Shown one piece after another: positions 9,060 through 18,519 of a DNA stretch of 58,925 nt. Numbering within the stretch: position 1 is the stretch's first letter; every line of letters starts with the position of its first letter. Below the pieces are notes generated by a model, which saw nothing but the letters and a program-made list of their open reading frames with translations, had not been told where the DNA came from and did no database searches. Source of the stretch: Actinomycetota bacterium (GTDB lineage: Bacteria > Actinomycetota > Acidimicrobiia > Acidimicrobiales > Ilumatobacteraceae); the NCBI GenBank assembly GCA_007279905.1, contig QYPH01000029.1, forward strand, positions 1 through 58,925. Direction: 5' to 3'. Made by a program: the position numbers and the translations under genes.

Positions 9060-10837
9060 GAGTCACCCTCGTTGCGGTCGTGCTCAAAAGACTGCATCAG
9101 AGTGCGATAATTGTCATTAATCAACATCAGTGCGCTGTGCGCACCATGATCGGTGATTTTCCCATCTTCGATAAAGAGAACCTCATCGGCCAAAGCAATC
9201 GTCGATGGTCGAGACGCCACAACTACCGTTGTGACACTTTGTGAGGAGTTACGAAGACGTTCAATGACGACAGATTCGGTAACGGTGTCTAGCGCAGAAG
9301 TGGTGTCATCTAACAATAAGACGTGTGCGCCTTGGGCAATTGCCCGAGCAAGCGAGATCCGTTGCCGTTGACCCCCACTCAGACTAATTCCGCGCTCACC
9401 GATGATTGTCTGAGTGCCGTCTACAAGCTCGGCGACGAAACTGTCAGAAGCCGACAAGTACAGAGCCTCTGCTATCGCTTCTTCGGACAATTGTCGACCT
9501 AAACATATGTTGTATTCAATTGTTCCTGAGAACAAGAATGGTTCTTGAAACACAATCGATGCATGTTTTCCCTGCACTGCAACTCGGCCTGTTGACGGTT
9601 GCAGTAGGCCAGCCATGATTGCAAGCAATGTTGATTTTCCAGAACCAGTGGCTCCAACAATTACAACGGTTTTACCAGACCCGATACGACACGAAACTGA
9701 ATCAAGTACCCTCGCCGAACTCGTATCGAACGAAAACGAAACGTTCTCAAGTGCTATTCCCACGCCGTTCGGTGTATCAATGATCAGCAATGAAGGATCA
9801 GAAACAACTGGTTCATCCAAGATTTCTCGTACTCGCTTGTATCCACTCGCAGAATGCGGCACCGAACTCAGAACGTATCCGATTATTCGCAGCGGAAAAA
9901 TAAGCAACGTAAAAAGATAGATAAAACTCGTGAGCTCTCCAACCGTCATGTCTTTAGACTCGATGCGCATTGCGCCGACTACCAGAAGCAAAATATTGAC
10001 CAACGATGGAACGCCATCAAGTAATGCTTCAAAGGTGGAACGCGCTGTTACTGCTCGAACTCGCGCGTCTTTTAGTCGTGTCGAGATCAATGACAGACGC
10101 TGCGTCTCGCGGTCTTCGGCACCGAAAGCCTTGACGACCATCACGCCGTCGAAACTCTCGTGCACAGCAGATGACAATGCGCCCAATTCGTGTTGTGCGG
10201 TGTCATAGTGCTGATCGATTCTTCGCTGATAGCCAACATTGAGCAACAACAAAACTGGAATAACTGATATCGCAATCAAGCCAAGAGGTATATCGATAAC
10301 GATGAGCCAGCCACCAGTAAGAAACACGAGCAGAACAACTGACGTGCTAAATGGCAAAGGCCCCAGCACTTCTGCTGCTGCGTCAGAATCGACGCCCACT
10401 CGTGCAACCAAATCCCCTGTCATGCGCTTTTTGTGCCAAATCGAAGGTTGGCTCATAATTTGTCTGACAAGCAGCATTGTCAGTGACTCCACTGTTCTCC
10501 AATTACTTATTCCTGCAAAACTGCGTCTCACCACAACGCCAAACGCTCGCAACACGCCGATACCGATGACAATTATTGCTCCGGTGAGATATACACCCCC
10601 GTCAATGTGACCAGCTTCAAAACGCGGCAAAATAACTCTGTCAACCAAAAATGCAACACCGAAGCTAGATGCAACAGTGCACACTGCATACAACGATGCC
10701 CCGGCGACAGCAATCGCAAATAAACGCGGGTGAAACTTCAGTAAGTCGCGAACAAGACGTACTCCGGTACGTAGTCGACTTTGTTCTCGAGCTTCCTCAA
10801 CAACATCAGGTGCCTCCGTGTTCACACTCATGATCAA
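9056..10837 (-). CDS. ABC exporter half-transporter (fused TMD-NBD), degenerate Walker B (D for E)
   Basis: 593 aa; Walker A GATGSGKSTLLAI, signature LSGGQRQR, Walker B VLLLDDTTSALD; 4-bp ATGA overlap with the partner gene. Confidence 0.92.
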   Translation of the reverse strand: MIMSVNTEAPDVVEEAREQSRLRTGVRLVRDLLKFHPRLFAIAVAGASLYAVCTVASSFGVAFLVDRVILPRFEAGHIDGGVYLTGAIIVIGIGVLRAFGVVVRRSFAGISNWRTVESLTMLLVRQIMSQPSIWHKKRMTGDLVARVGVDSDAAAEVLGPLPFSTSVVLLVFLTGGWLIVIDIPLGLIAISVIPVLLLLNVGYQRRIDQHYDTAQHELGALSSAVHESFDGVMVVKAFGAEDRETQRLSLISTRLKDARVRAVTARSTFEALLDGVPSLVNILLLVVGAMRIESKDMTVGELTSFIYLFTLLIFPLRIIGYVLSSVPHSASGYKRVREILDEPVVSDPSLLIIDTPNGVGIALENVSFSFDTSSARVLDSVSCRIGSGKTVVIVGATGSGKSTLLAIMAGLLQPSTGRVAVQGKHASIVFQEPFLFSGTIEYNICLGRQLSEEAIAEALYLSASDSFVAELVDGTQTIIGERGISLSGGQRQRISLARAIAQGAHVLLLDDTTSALDTVTESVVIERLRNSSQSVTTVVVASRPSTIALADEVLFIEDGKITDHGAHSALMLINDNYRTLMQSFEHDRNEGDS

Positions 10838-10940
10838 ATAATGTTACAATTGTGACTCATCGCACAACGGTTTTATTGAGATAACAACACGACCCAGCCT
10901 CTACGCTCAGAGCACACTTTGACTACTCGAAAGAACCATC

Positions 10941-11456
10941 ATGAAACGATTTGCATTGACATCAACACTGCTGGTGCTGTTTGCCTTCATCGGCGCAATG
11001 TGGGTGTACGCATGGTTTTTCGCTTCTAAAGAAGTTGTCAACGAGATTGCCGATCGCGCGTGGACTGAGCGTGCAGAATTGATCTGCAAGGATGCCGCCA
11101 ACGAGAGAATCGCTCTGGCCGACTTTCGGCCACTCATTGATGCCGGTGCAGATGCATTGTTTGAGCGAGCCAGAATCGTCGACATTGCAACCGACACTCT
11201 TGACCACATGCTGATCAAGCTTGAGGCTACGAAGCCCACGGATGCAAAGGGTCAAGCGATCATCCCGCTGTGGATCAGCGACTATCGTGCATACATTGTT
11301 GACCGACGTACGTATGCAGACCAACTTCGACTCGGGACAAATGTTCCGTTTGGTGAGTCAATCGTGATGGGAATTCCATTGAGCGAGAAACTCTCTACAT
11401 TTGCTGCAGATAATTTTATGAAGTCGTGCAAGCCACCAATGGATTTGTCTATTTAG
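10941..11456 (+). CDS. Hypothetical membrane-anchored protein
   Basis: 171 aa ORF with N-terminal TM segment (FALTSTLLVLFAFIGAMWVYAWFF); free of competing ORFs with recognizable domains. Confidence 0.6.
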   Translation: MKRFALTSTLLVLFAFIGAMWVYAWFFASKEVVNEIADRAWTERAELICKDAANERIALADFRPLIDAGADALFERARIVDIATDTLDHMLIKLEATKPTDAKGQAIIPLWISDYRAYIVDRRTYADQLRLGTNVPFGESIVMGIPLSEKLSTFAADNFMKSCKPPMDLSI

Positions 11457-12078
11457 TCTGCCAGTAGCCCTCTGGCGAATATTGCTTGATCACTCGAGCG
11501 GGTGAACCAACCGCAACACAGAAATCTGGCAAATGACCAGTCACCACAGAGTTTGCACCAACAACAACGTGTTTACCAATTTGCGATCCCGGCAGCACTA
11601 CAACGCCAGCACCCAGCCAAGAACCATCGCCTATCGAAACCGGACGTTCAGCCTGAGTCTGTTGTGAAATCGGAATATTCACATTTTCGTATCCATGGTT
11701 TTGGTCAGTGATGTACACATGATGACCAGTCCAAACATCGTTACCAATGTCGATCGAAAGATGTCCAACGATGCCACTACCCCGTCCTATGAGGCAACGA
11801 TCGCCGATGCGAACCACAGGATCAGTCAGACACACTTGGCCTGGCACCATTCCCGCCGACAACGCCACATTCGAACCAATCATGGTTTCATTACCGATAT
11901 GGATGTATCGCTCGCCAAATATGGTGGTCTGTGGAAAACAAATAATGCTTCCGTTTCCAAACTTTCCGAACCGCTTACCTTTGTTCGTATCAGGGCCAAT
12001 CGCGCCGTACATGCCCATTACATCCCACAACCGAGTTGTGCCACTCTCGAGGAAGCGATGAATTAGTCGACCAAACAT
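11449..12078 (-). CDS. Left-handed beta-helix (hexapeptide repeat) acyltransferase
   Basis: 209 aa with hexapeptide repeats (IGNETMIGSNVALSAG, IGDRCLIGRGSGIVGH, LGAGVVVLPGSQIGKHVVVGANSVVTG). Confidence 0.85.
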   Translation of the reverse strand: MFGRLIHRFLESGTTRLWDVMGMYGAIGPDTNKGKRFGKFGNGSIICFPQTTIFGERYIHIGNETMIGSNVALSAGMVPGQVCLTDPVVRIGDRCLIGRGSGIVGHLSIDIGNDVWTGHHVYITDQNHGYENVNIPISQQTQAERPVSIGDGSWLGAGVVVLPGSQIGKHVVVGANSVVTGHLPDFCVAVGSPARVIKQYSPEGYWQTK

Positions 12079-12109
12079 GCCCTCAAAATCTAATCGCTAT
12101 CCTGATTCG

Positions 12110-13540
12110 ATGACACTGGTCAGCACCCCATGTGGAGAGATTCGCGGAACCAAATCAAGCGCAGGGGTTTGCGTGTATCAAGGCATTCGCTTTGCGTCAG
12201 CAGAAAGATTCAGAGCACCAACTGTTGTAACGAGCTGGACGGGCATCTACGAAGCGAACCTGATCGGGCCAGAGTGTCCTCAAACCGAGAGCCAATTGAG
12301 ATCTCTCCTCAATGCCGACAATTCGGGTCAGAACGAAGATTGCCTCTTTCTCAACATCACAGTTCCAAGTGCTTCTACCTCACTGAGTCCTGTTTACGTC
12401 TGGATTCACGGAGGCGGATTCACCAACATCACACCCCCACTGTCGTGGAATGATTCGCAACAACTCTCACTCGACGGCGACGCAATTGTTGTCACGATCA
12501 GTTACCGATTGGGTGCTTTTGGTTTTCTTGGCAATCTCAATCTAGGAATTCTCGATCAAATCGCTGCATTGCAATGGATTCAAAGCAACATTGAATCCTT
12601 CGGAGGAAACCCAAACAACGTAACAATCTTCGGTCAATCGGCTGGCGGTTGCAGTGTCATCGCCTTGATGTCCTCACCACTATCAACCAACCTCTTTGCG
12701 CATGCTTGGGCAATGAGCCCATCGCTCGGCCAATTGCGTACGAAGGAATTTGCGGCACAAGCGCTAGAGCTTTTTCTCAAAGCGGCAGATGTATCAGACA
12801 TCTCACATCTCGAGACATTCACAACACAAGAAATCCTTCAGGCACAAGACACGATGCTGCTCGACATAGCCAATTGGAACCAAGGTTTTTCGCCAACCGC
12901 AGATGGAACGATTTTGCCACTTGACATTGTGAGCGCTGCTGGCGCGAACCCTGTCGACCTCGTGATCGGTACCACTCGAGACGAGTCACGAATCTTTAAC
13001 TTGCTCAATCCAGCATTGAACAATCTTGATCAAGATCAAGCCATCGCAGTACTGCGAGCAAATCATCCGCTTCGTGCAGACGCGATATGGTCGCTATACA
13101 ACACGTGCTATCCCGCTTACACACCAACACAGATAGTTGCGGCTGTCGACACCGACACCCATTTCAAACTGCACATGTGGAAGATGCTCAAATCAAGGCC
13201 AGCGACACTCACCAACACATGGTCGTACATGTTTTCGTGGGCTTCACCGATTTTTGATGGAGCATTAGGGGCTAGCCACGGCATCGACATTCCCTTCATC
13301 TTAAATAACACATCGCTTCCACAAGTTCACGTGTACACCAGCAACGATCCGTCAAATGGTGTGCTGGGGACAGAGATGTCTAGAGATCTCTTGAATCTTG
13401 GATTGATGGGTGACCCAAGTTGGCAGCCGTACGATCAGTCCAAACGCGCCACTAAAATATTTGATATGCCGTGCACGATGTCTCATTCGCAAGTGCAGTC
13501 CCCCGACAATCTCGTCTATGACTTTTGGATGAACTCATGA
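12110..13540 (+). CDS. Type-B carboxylesterase/lipase family protein
   Basis: ORF 12077..13540; the internal ATG at 12110 is preferred. Motifs EDCLFLNITVP, WIHGGGF, FGQSAGGCSV. Confidence 0.88.
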   Translation: MTLVSTPCGEIRGTKSSAGVCVYQGIRFASAERFRAPTVVTSWTGIYEANLIGPECPQTESQLRSLLNADNSGQNEDCLFLNITVPSASTSLSPVYVWIHGGGFTNITPPLSWNDSQQLSLDGDAIVVTISYRLGAFGFLGNLNLGILDQIAALQWIQSNIESFGGNPNNVTIFGQSAGGCSVIALMSSPLSTNLFAHAWAMSPSLGQLRTKEFAAQALELFLKAADVSDISHLETFTTQEILQAQDTMLLDIANWNQGFSPTADGTILPLDIVSAAGANPVDLVIGTTRDESRIFNLLNPALNNLDQDQAIAVLRANHPLRADAIWSLYNTCYPAYTPTQIVAAVDTDTHFKLHMWKMLKSRPATLTNTWSYMFSWASPIFDGALGASHGIDIPFILNNTSLPQVHVYTSNDPSNGVLGTEMSRDLLNLGLMGDPSWQPYDQSKRATKIFDMPCTMSHSQVQSPDNLVYDFWMNS

Positions 13541-14370
13541 TCCGACAACGGGTGACGGTGCCATCGATCCTGGAACGCAAGTCGCTACACAACACAGCGC
13601 AACATGCAGCGCAGCGGATCACGATGATCACTGCTTACGATGCAACCTTTGCTTCAATTGTCGACGAGTCGGGAGTGGACATCATTCTCGTTGGTGATTC
13701 TGTTGGTTCGGTGGTGCAAGGTGTAGCCACCACAATCCCCGTGACACTCGAGGAAATGGAATACCACGTACGGCTCGTGTCTCGCGCAAACCCGCGGGCT
13801 CTATTAGTTGGTGACTTACCTTTTGGTTCGTACCAAGTCAATTCGGAGCAAGGCGTGCGCAGCGCCATTCGTCTGATCAAGGCTGGCGCTTCAGCCGTCA
13901 AGCTTGAGGGTGGCGTCAACATGTTTGACACCATCTCGGCAATCAGTCGCGTCGACATTCCTGTCATGGGACACATTGGCCTTACTCCACAGAGCTACCA
14001 CCGTATGGGTGGTCACCGCGTGCAAGGACGTGCCGACAATCGCGACGCCGGTGGTCGCGAGCGACTCTTCGAAGACGCACACTCTGTTGAGCAAGCCGGA
14101 GCGTTTGCAGTTGTGCTGGAAGGCATCCCCCGTCAGCTCGCTCAAGAGATCACGCAGAAGGTTTCGATACCAACCATCGGTATTGGTGCCGGACCTGATT
14201 GCGATGGACAAGTGTTGGTGCTGCACGACATTCTTGGGCTCACCACTCACGAACTAAAATTCACCAAGCAATTTGCAGACATTCGCACAGCCAGTATCGA
14301 TGCTTGCACGGCTTTTGTTCAAGAAGTCCGCAGTGGACAGTGGCCTGATGACGCTCATTCATTCCACTAG
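13537..14370 (+). CDS. panB: 3-methyl-2-oxobutanoate hydroxymethyltransferase
   Basis: Motifs ITMITAYDATFASIVDESGVDIILVGDSVG, GHIGLTPQSYHRMGGHRVQGR, IGIGAGPDCDGQVLVLHDILG. ATGA overlap with the esterase stop. Confidence 0.95.
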   Translation: MIRQRVTVPSILERKSLHNTAQHAAQRITMITAYDATFASIVDESGVDIILVGDSVGSVVQGVATTIPVTLEEMEYHVRLVSRANPRALLVGDLPFGSYQVNSEQGVRSAIRLIKAGASAVKLEGGVNMFDTISAISRVDIPVMGHIGLTPQSYHRMGGHRVQGRADNRDAGGRERLFEDAHSVEQAGAFAVVLEGIPRQLAQEITQKVSIPTIGIGAGPDCDGQVLVLHDILGLTTHELKFTKQFADIRTASIDACTAFVQEVRSGQWPDDAHSFH

Positions 14371-15181
14371 CGAGTTCGATGCTTGGCGAAAGAACGTTGC
14401 CAATCAAACTGTTGCATTTGTTCCCACAATGGGTGCACTGCATAGAGGGCATCATTCACTGATCGCTCAAGCCGCAAAAGAATGCGACCTGGTAGTCGTA
14501 TCAATTTTTGTTAATGCCCTTCAGTTTGGCGATGCGAACGACTACATCAAGTATCCGCGCGACGAGCAGTCCGACTACCAAGCCAGTGTTTCCACCGGAG
14601 CAAACATCGTTTTTGCGCCTCAGCAGCAGGACGTATTTCCAGCCGACTTTGATTGCTACTTAACACCGTCATCTCTAGCAAACGACTTCGAAGGCAAGCA
14701 CAGACCGGGTCATTTTGCAGGCGTGGTAACCGTTGTTCATCGTCTTTTCGAAATCGTGCAACCCGATGTTGCGATTTTCGGAACAAAGGATTACCAGCAA
14801 GTTGCAGTCATTCGAGACATGTGCGGTGAGTTGCATCCAACTATTCGCATTGTTTCTTTTGAAACTGTTCGCGACTCGGATGGTCTCGCGCTCTCTAGTC
14901 GTAACGCGCGATTGAACACAGCCTCAAGACTTCAAGCCCAGATCATCCCGCGCGCACTGCAAGCAATTGCCAATTTGCATGCACAAGGCCAGAATCACTC
15001 ACACGTGCTCATAAATGAAGCTCTCAAGATTCTTGGCTCAGAACCGAGCATGCACGTGGAGTACTTGGAGATTGTGCAGAAAGACACGCTCGAACCTGTA
15101 GATGAAGCCCGAAACGCGGTGCTGCTCTTTGCGGGCGTGCTCGATGGCGTACGACTTATCGACAACCTTTTCCTGCAATAG
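14348..15181 (+). CDS. panC: Pantoate--beta-alanine ligase
   Basis: VAFVPTMGALHRGHHSLI, VFAPQQQDVFP, RPGHFAGVVTVVHRLFEIVQPDVAIFGTKDYQQ; start chosen at ATG 14348 (MTLIHSTSEF), overlapping panB. Confidence 0.95.
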   Translation: MTLIHSTSEFDAWRKNVANQTVAFVPTMGALHRGHHSLIAQAAKECDLVVVSIFVNALQFGDANDYIKYPRDEQSDYQASVSTGANIVFAPQQQDVFPADFDCYLTPSSLANDFEGKHRPGHFAGVVTVVHRLFEIVQPDVAIFGTKDYQQVAVIRDMCGELHPTIRIVSFETVRDSDGLALSSRNARLNTASRLQAQIIPRALQAIANLHAQGQNHSHVLINEALKILGSEPSMHVEYLEIVQKDTLEPVDEARNAVLLFAGVLDGVRLIDNLFLQ

Positions 15182-15212
15182 TTCGAGCGATCAAGCGATC
15201 AAGCGATCTTGG

Positions 15213-16658
15213 CTAACGATGCAGATCGGCATCGCGCTGCAACGCTCGATATCGCACGCTAAACACCGAGTCTCCTGACAAAATGCCACCGCGACCGAAC
15301 GTTCGACCGTTCTGCCAGTTAGACAGACCCAATTCAGGTTTGTTCAGAGCAAATTGCCCGTCCACCCAGCGCGTCATTCCGTTGCTCACAAATGGTGCGT
15401 TGGTTTTGCGCCAGACCATTTCTAACTCGGATTCGTTGTCTGAAATGATGGAAACAATAAAGTTCGGTGCATGCTGATTGAATAGCACAATTGCTTCGTC
15501 AACATCGTCCACAATGACCAAAGAGCACTCTGGCGTATTCTCCCACTCCCATTCAGTAGCAAGTTCATCTACCGAAAGATTGCGCACCTTCACTAGTTCG
15601 CTCTGATCGGCCATCAATTCTTGGGATGCTAAATCTGCATGAATAACCGCCTGTGCGTTTCGCAGCACTGCGGCTTGCATCATGGCGTCAACAAAGAGCG
15701 GCACCAACTCAACTGCTCGTGAGCGCACAAGGCAACACACATTGAGCGTGTTACAAACCTTGCGATCCAGCGAGTTCAATACAACTTTTGCAAACCATTG
15801 AGCATCGGCATGCTCTCCAGCAATCATCCATGCCCCGCCTGTGCCATGGAGGCTGACCGCGATACCGAATTGGCGAGCAACAGCACCCAGTTGCGATACT
15901 GCCTCGCCACTTCCCCGCGCAATGGCTAGTGAAACACGCTTGTCAGAAAAGAGAGCCCAGCCACTTGCGTGAGATCTTGACTCAACAAGACTTATGGCAC
16001 CAAGTGGCAGACCACACGATTCGAGCGCTGGCACTACTGCGAGATTCATGATGGCCTGTGCAGTGCCAAGAGCATCGCTACCGATGCGAAACACACACGT
16101 GTTGCCAGACCTCAACACTCCTGTCGCATCTGCAAACACATTTGGCCGTCCTTCAAAAACAAACGCAACAACGCCCAATGAAGATTTAGTCGCCGAGACC
16201 GACCAGCCTTGGTGATCAATCGATTCCATCTCTGATCCGTCGACATGAGGAGTACCGCCCCATGTATGAAGCGCCGAGATCATGTCACTGCGCATTGCAT
16301 CGGTCAGTATCAAGCGCGTGGTTGAGCGACTGCGCTGCATCGCAGATGCAACATCGTCTTCATTGCAAGATTTGATTTTGGCAAAGATTGCATCGTCTTC
16401 GAGTTTGTGTGCGAATGTATGAAAAAACTGAGAGATTTGCTCGCTCGAAACGCTCTTCAAGAGATCAAAAGCTAAAACACTCTGAGAGACAGCCTGAGTT
16501 GCCACGAGCAGATCGGCTTGTGGAACATGCAAGAGATGGCCTCCACTGAGGCCGATGATCAGGTCTCCTTCTCGATACTGATCAGCGATCCTTAAACCAA
16601 CCGGATGCGGTACACCATCAATGAGAATGATGTCCGTTGCTTGAAGCGTGTGGTTCAT
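15213..16658 (-). CDS. ProA-like aldehyde dehydrogenase (glutamate-5-semialdehyde dehydrogenase family), divergent
   Basis: 481 aa; VAFVFEGRPNVFADATGVLRSGNTCVFRIG and candidate catalytic Cys in DRKVCNTLNVCCLV; N-terminal extension relative to typical ProA. Confidence 0.75.
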   Translation of the reverse strand: MNHTLQATDIILIDGVPHPVGLRIADQYREGDLIIGLSGGHLLHVPQADLLVATQAVSQSVLAFDLLKSVSSEQISQFFHTFAHKLEDDAIFAKIKSCNEDDVASAMQRSRSTTRLILTDAMRSDMISALHTWGGTPHVDGSEMESIDHQGWSVSATKSSLGVVAFVFEGRPNVFADATGVLRSGNTCVFRIGSDALGTAQAIMNLAVVPALESCGLPLGAISLVESRSHASGWALFSDKRVSLAIARGSGEAVSQLGAVARQFGIAVSLHGTGGAWMIAGEHADAQWFAKVVLNSLDRKVCNTLNVCCLVRSRAVELVPLFVDAMMQAAVLRNAQAVIHADLASQELMADQSELVKVRNLSVDELATEWEWENTPECSLVIVDDVDEAIVLFNQHAPNFIVSIISDNESELEMVWRKTNAPFVSNGMTRWVDGQFALNKPELGLSNWQNGRTFGRGGILSGDSVFSVRYRALQRDADLHR

Positions 16659-17752
16659 TCGAGCACCTCTGAGATCAAAACGAGTCGACTTTGTTCGATA
16701 GACAAATGAGCAGCCTGTCCAATTGCAACCGAGATCAAACCTTCACGCAGCCCAACTTCGGCTTTTTGCCTATTACGAATTGCAGCCTGCATGAAGCGAT
16801 GTTCCTTGAATGACGCACCGTGATGAAATCCTTGCACCACATCCTCTTCCAATTCGATTGGAAAATCTTGAAACGTCCCGTAACCGTTCTTTCGTTTGCC
16901 GATTCTGACAATTGATTCGGAAATCATCGCTTCAATCTTTCCCTTGTCGCCAACAACACAGATCTCTTGCTCGTTCTTTGAGGCTTCAGCAAACATGCAA
17001 AGATCCAGCATGCCGCGCACTCCATTTTCAAAATTGACAATGACATAAGCGTTATCTAAAATGTCTGGAGTACGGCCACCGTAATTTTCGGACAGATGAT
17101 TGACATCTTGTGATCCGCTAGCCATCACCGACACTGGCGAGCTGTTGGCCAAAATGCACATCAGGTCAAAAAAGTGACAGCACTTCTCCACCAACGTGCC
17201 GCCCGTATTTGCATTGAAACGATTCCAGTCATCCACCTTTTCTAAGAATGGGTAGCGATGCTCCCTGATAGAAACCATTTGTACGTTTCCAATAGTGCCT
17301 TTGTCGATCTCTTGTTTTACGCGCGCCGTCGGTGCCATATATCGATACTCGAGGCCTACCCAAACGACCCGATCTTCAACTGTGGTAGCAGCCTCTATTT
17401 GTTCCAATTCCAGACACTCGGCGACGGTGATGCACAGAGGTTTCTCAATCAAGATGTGTTTTCCACTCTTCAGAACATCCTTCGCAATGTGAAAATGCGT
17501 GTGATTTGGTGTTGCGATCACCACCACATCGGCCTGACAGTGATTGAGCATCTCGACGTGATTTGCAAAATACCGAACACCTTCCATGCGATTTAATGCA
17601 CGCCGTGCCTTTTCGAGGCTTGGGGTATGCGGATCACACACCGCAACGATCTGTACTTCTGGCATCTCTACCAAGTTACGGATGTGCTCTAAGCCCATCA
17701 TTCCGCTACCGATGATTGCGTACTTCAATACTCGAGCATCTGCAATCGGCAT
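16655..17752 (-). CDS. Gfo/Idh/MocA family NAD(P)-dependent oxidoreductase
   Basis: Rossmann GSGMMGLEHIRN; VVIATPNHTHFHIAKDVLKSGKHILIEKPLC (EKP motif); ATGA overlap with the ProA-like gene. Confidence 0.92.
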   Translation of the reverse strand: MPIADARVLKYAIIGSGMMGLEHIRNLVEMPEVQIVAVCDPHTPSLEKARRALNRMEGVRYFANHVEMLNHCQADVVVIATPNHTHFHIAKDVLKSGKHILIEKPLCITVAECLELEQIEAATTVEDRVVWVGLEYRYMAPTARVKQEIDKGTIGNVQMVSIREHRYPFLEKVDDWNRFNANTGGTLVEKCCHFFDLMCILANSSPVSVMASGSQDVNHLSENYGGRTPDILDNAYVIVNFENGVRGMLDLCMFAEASKNEQEICVVGDKGKIEAMISESIVRIGKRKNGYGTFQDFPIELEEDVVQGFHHGASFKEHRFMQAAIRNRQKAEVGLREGLISVAIGQAAHLSIEQSRLVLISEVLE

Positions 17753-17784
17753 GCATGTAATCGTAGAACGCTAATCTTGCAAAT

Positions 17785-18519
17785 ATGTCTATAGCCCCAA
17801 TTTCCAATCCCGATTCAGATCAGATCTACTTCAAGCAACTACTCTCAGGCCGAGATTTCGCAACAGACAACCAACTTGCACAGCAAATGGTCAATTTTGT
17901 CTACCTCATTGGCGACAAATCGACCCGCGAGTGCATGATTGTCGACCCCGCGTATGCGGTTGAGGAGTTGCTGAGTGTTGCCGAGAAAGACGACATGAAC
18001 GTCGTTGGAGCGCTCGCTACCCATTACCACCCAGATCATGTGGGTGGATCGATGATGGGTGCAAACATCGATGGCATTGCAACACTGCTCGACAAACTAG
18101 ACATCCCTATCCATGTGCAGGAACTTGAAGCGCAATGGATCATGCGCACTACTGGTGTGTCAGCAAGTCACTTGCATCAGCATCAGCCGGGAGACACTGT
18201 CAAAGTAGGTGAGATTGAAATTTGTTTGGTGCATACACCTGGTCATACGCCCGGTAGCCAGTGCTTCTTGGTAGATAACCGACTCATTGCAGGAGACACA
18301 CTGTTTCTTGAAGGTTGCGGACGAACTGACTTGCCTGGATCAGACCCAAGCCAAATGTTTGACAGTCTGCAAACGTTGGCCGCACTTCCAGATCAGACAG
18401 TCGTCTATCCAGGACACCGGTATTCGGATCCTTCTTCGCGGGCTCTTCCTGAAGTTCGCCAAACCAACTATGTTTTTAAGCCAAAAACCAAAGCCGATTG
18501 GCTGCAGTGGTTTAGCTAG
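17785..18519 (+). CDS. MBL-fold metallo-hydrolase (glyoxalase II-like)
   Basis: THYHPDHVGGS (HxHxDH), VHTPGHTPGSQCF, IAGDTLF, VVYPGHRYSDPSSRALPE. Confidence 0.9.
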   Translation: MSIAPISNPDSDQIYFKQLLSGRDFATDNQLAQQMVNFVYLIGDKSTRECMIVDPAYAVEELLSVAEKDDMNVVGALATHYHPDHVGGSMMGANIDGIATLLDKLDIPIHVQELEAQWIMRTTGVSASHLHQHQPGDTVKVGEIEICLVHTPGHTPGSQCFLVDNRLIAGDTLFLEGCGRTDLPGSDPSQMFDSLQTLAALPDQTVVYPGHRYSDPSSRALPEVRQTNYVFKPKTKADWLQWFS

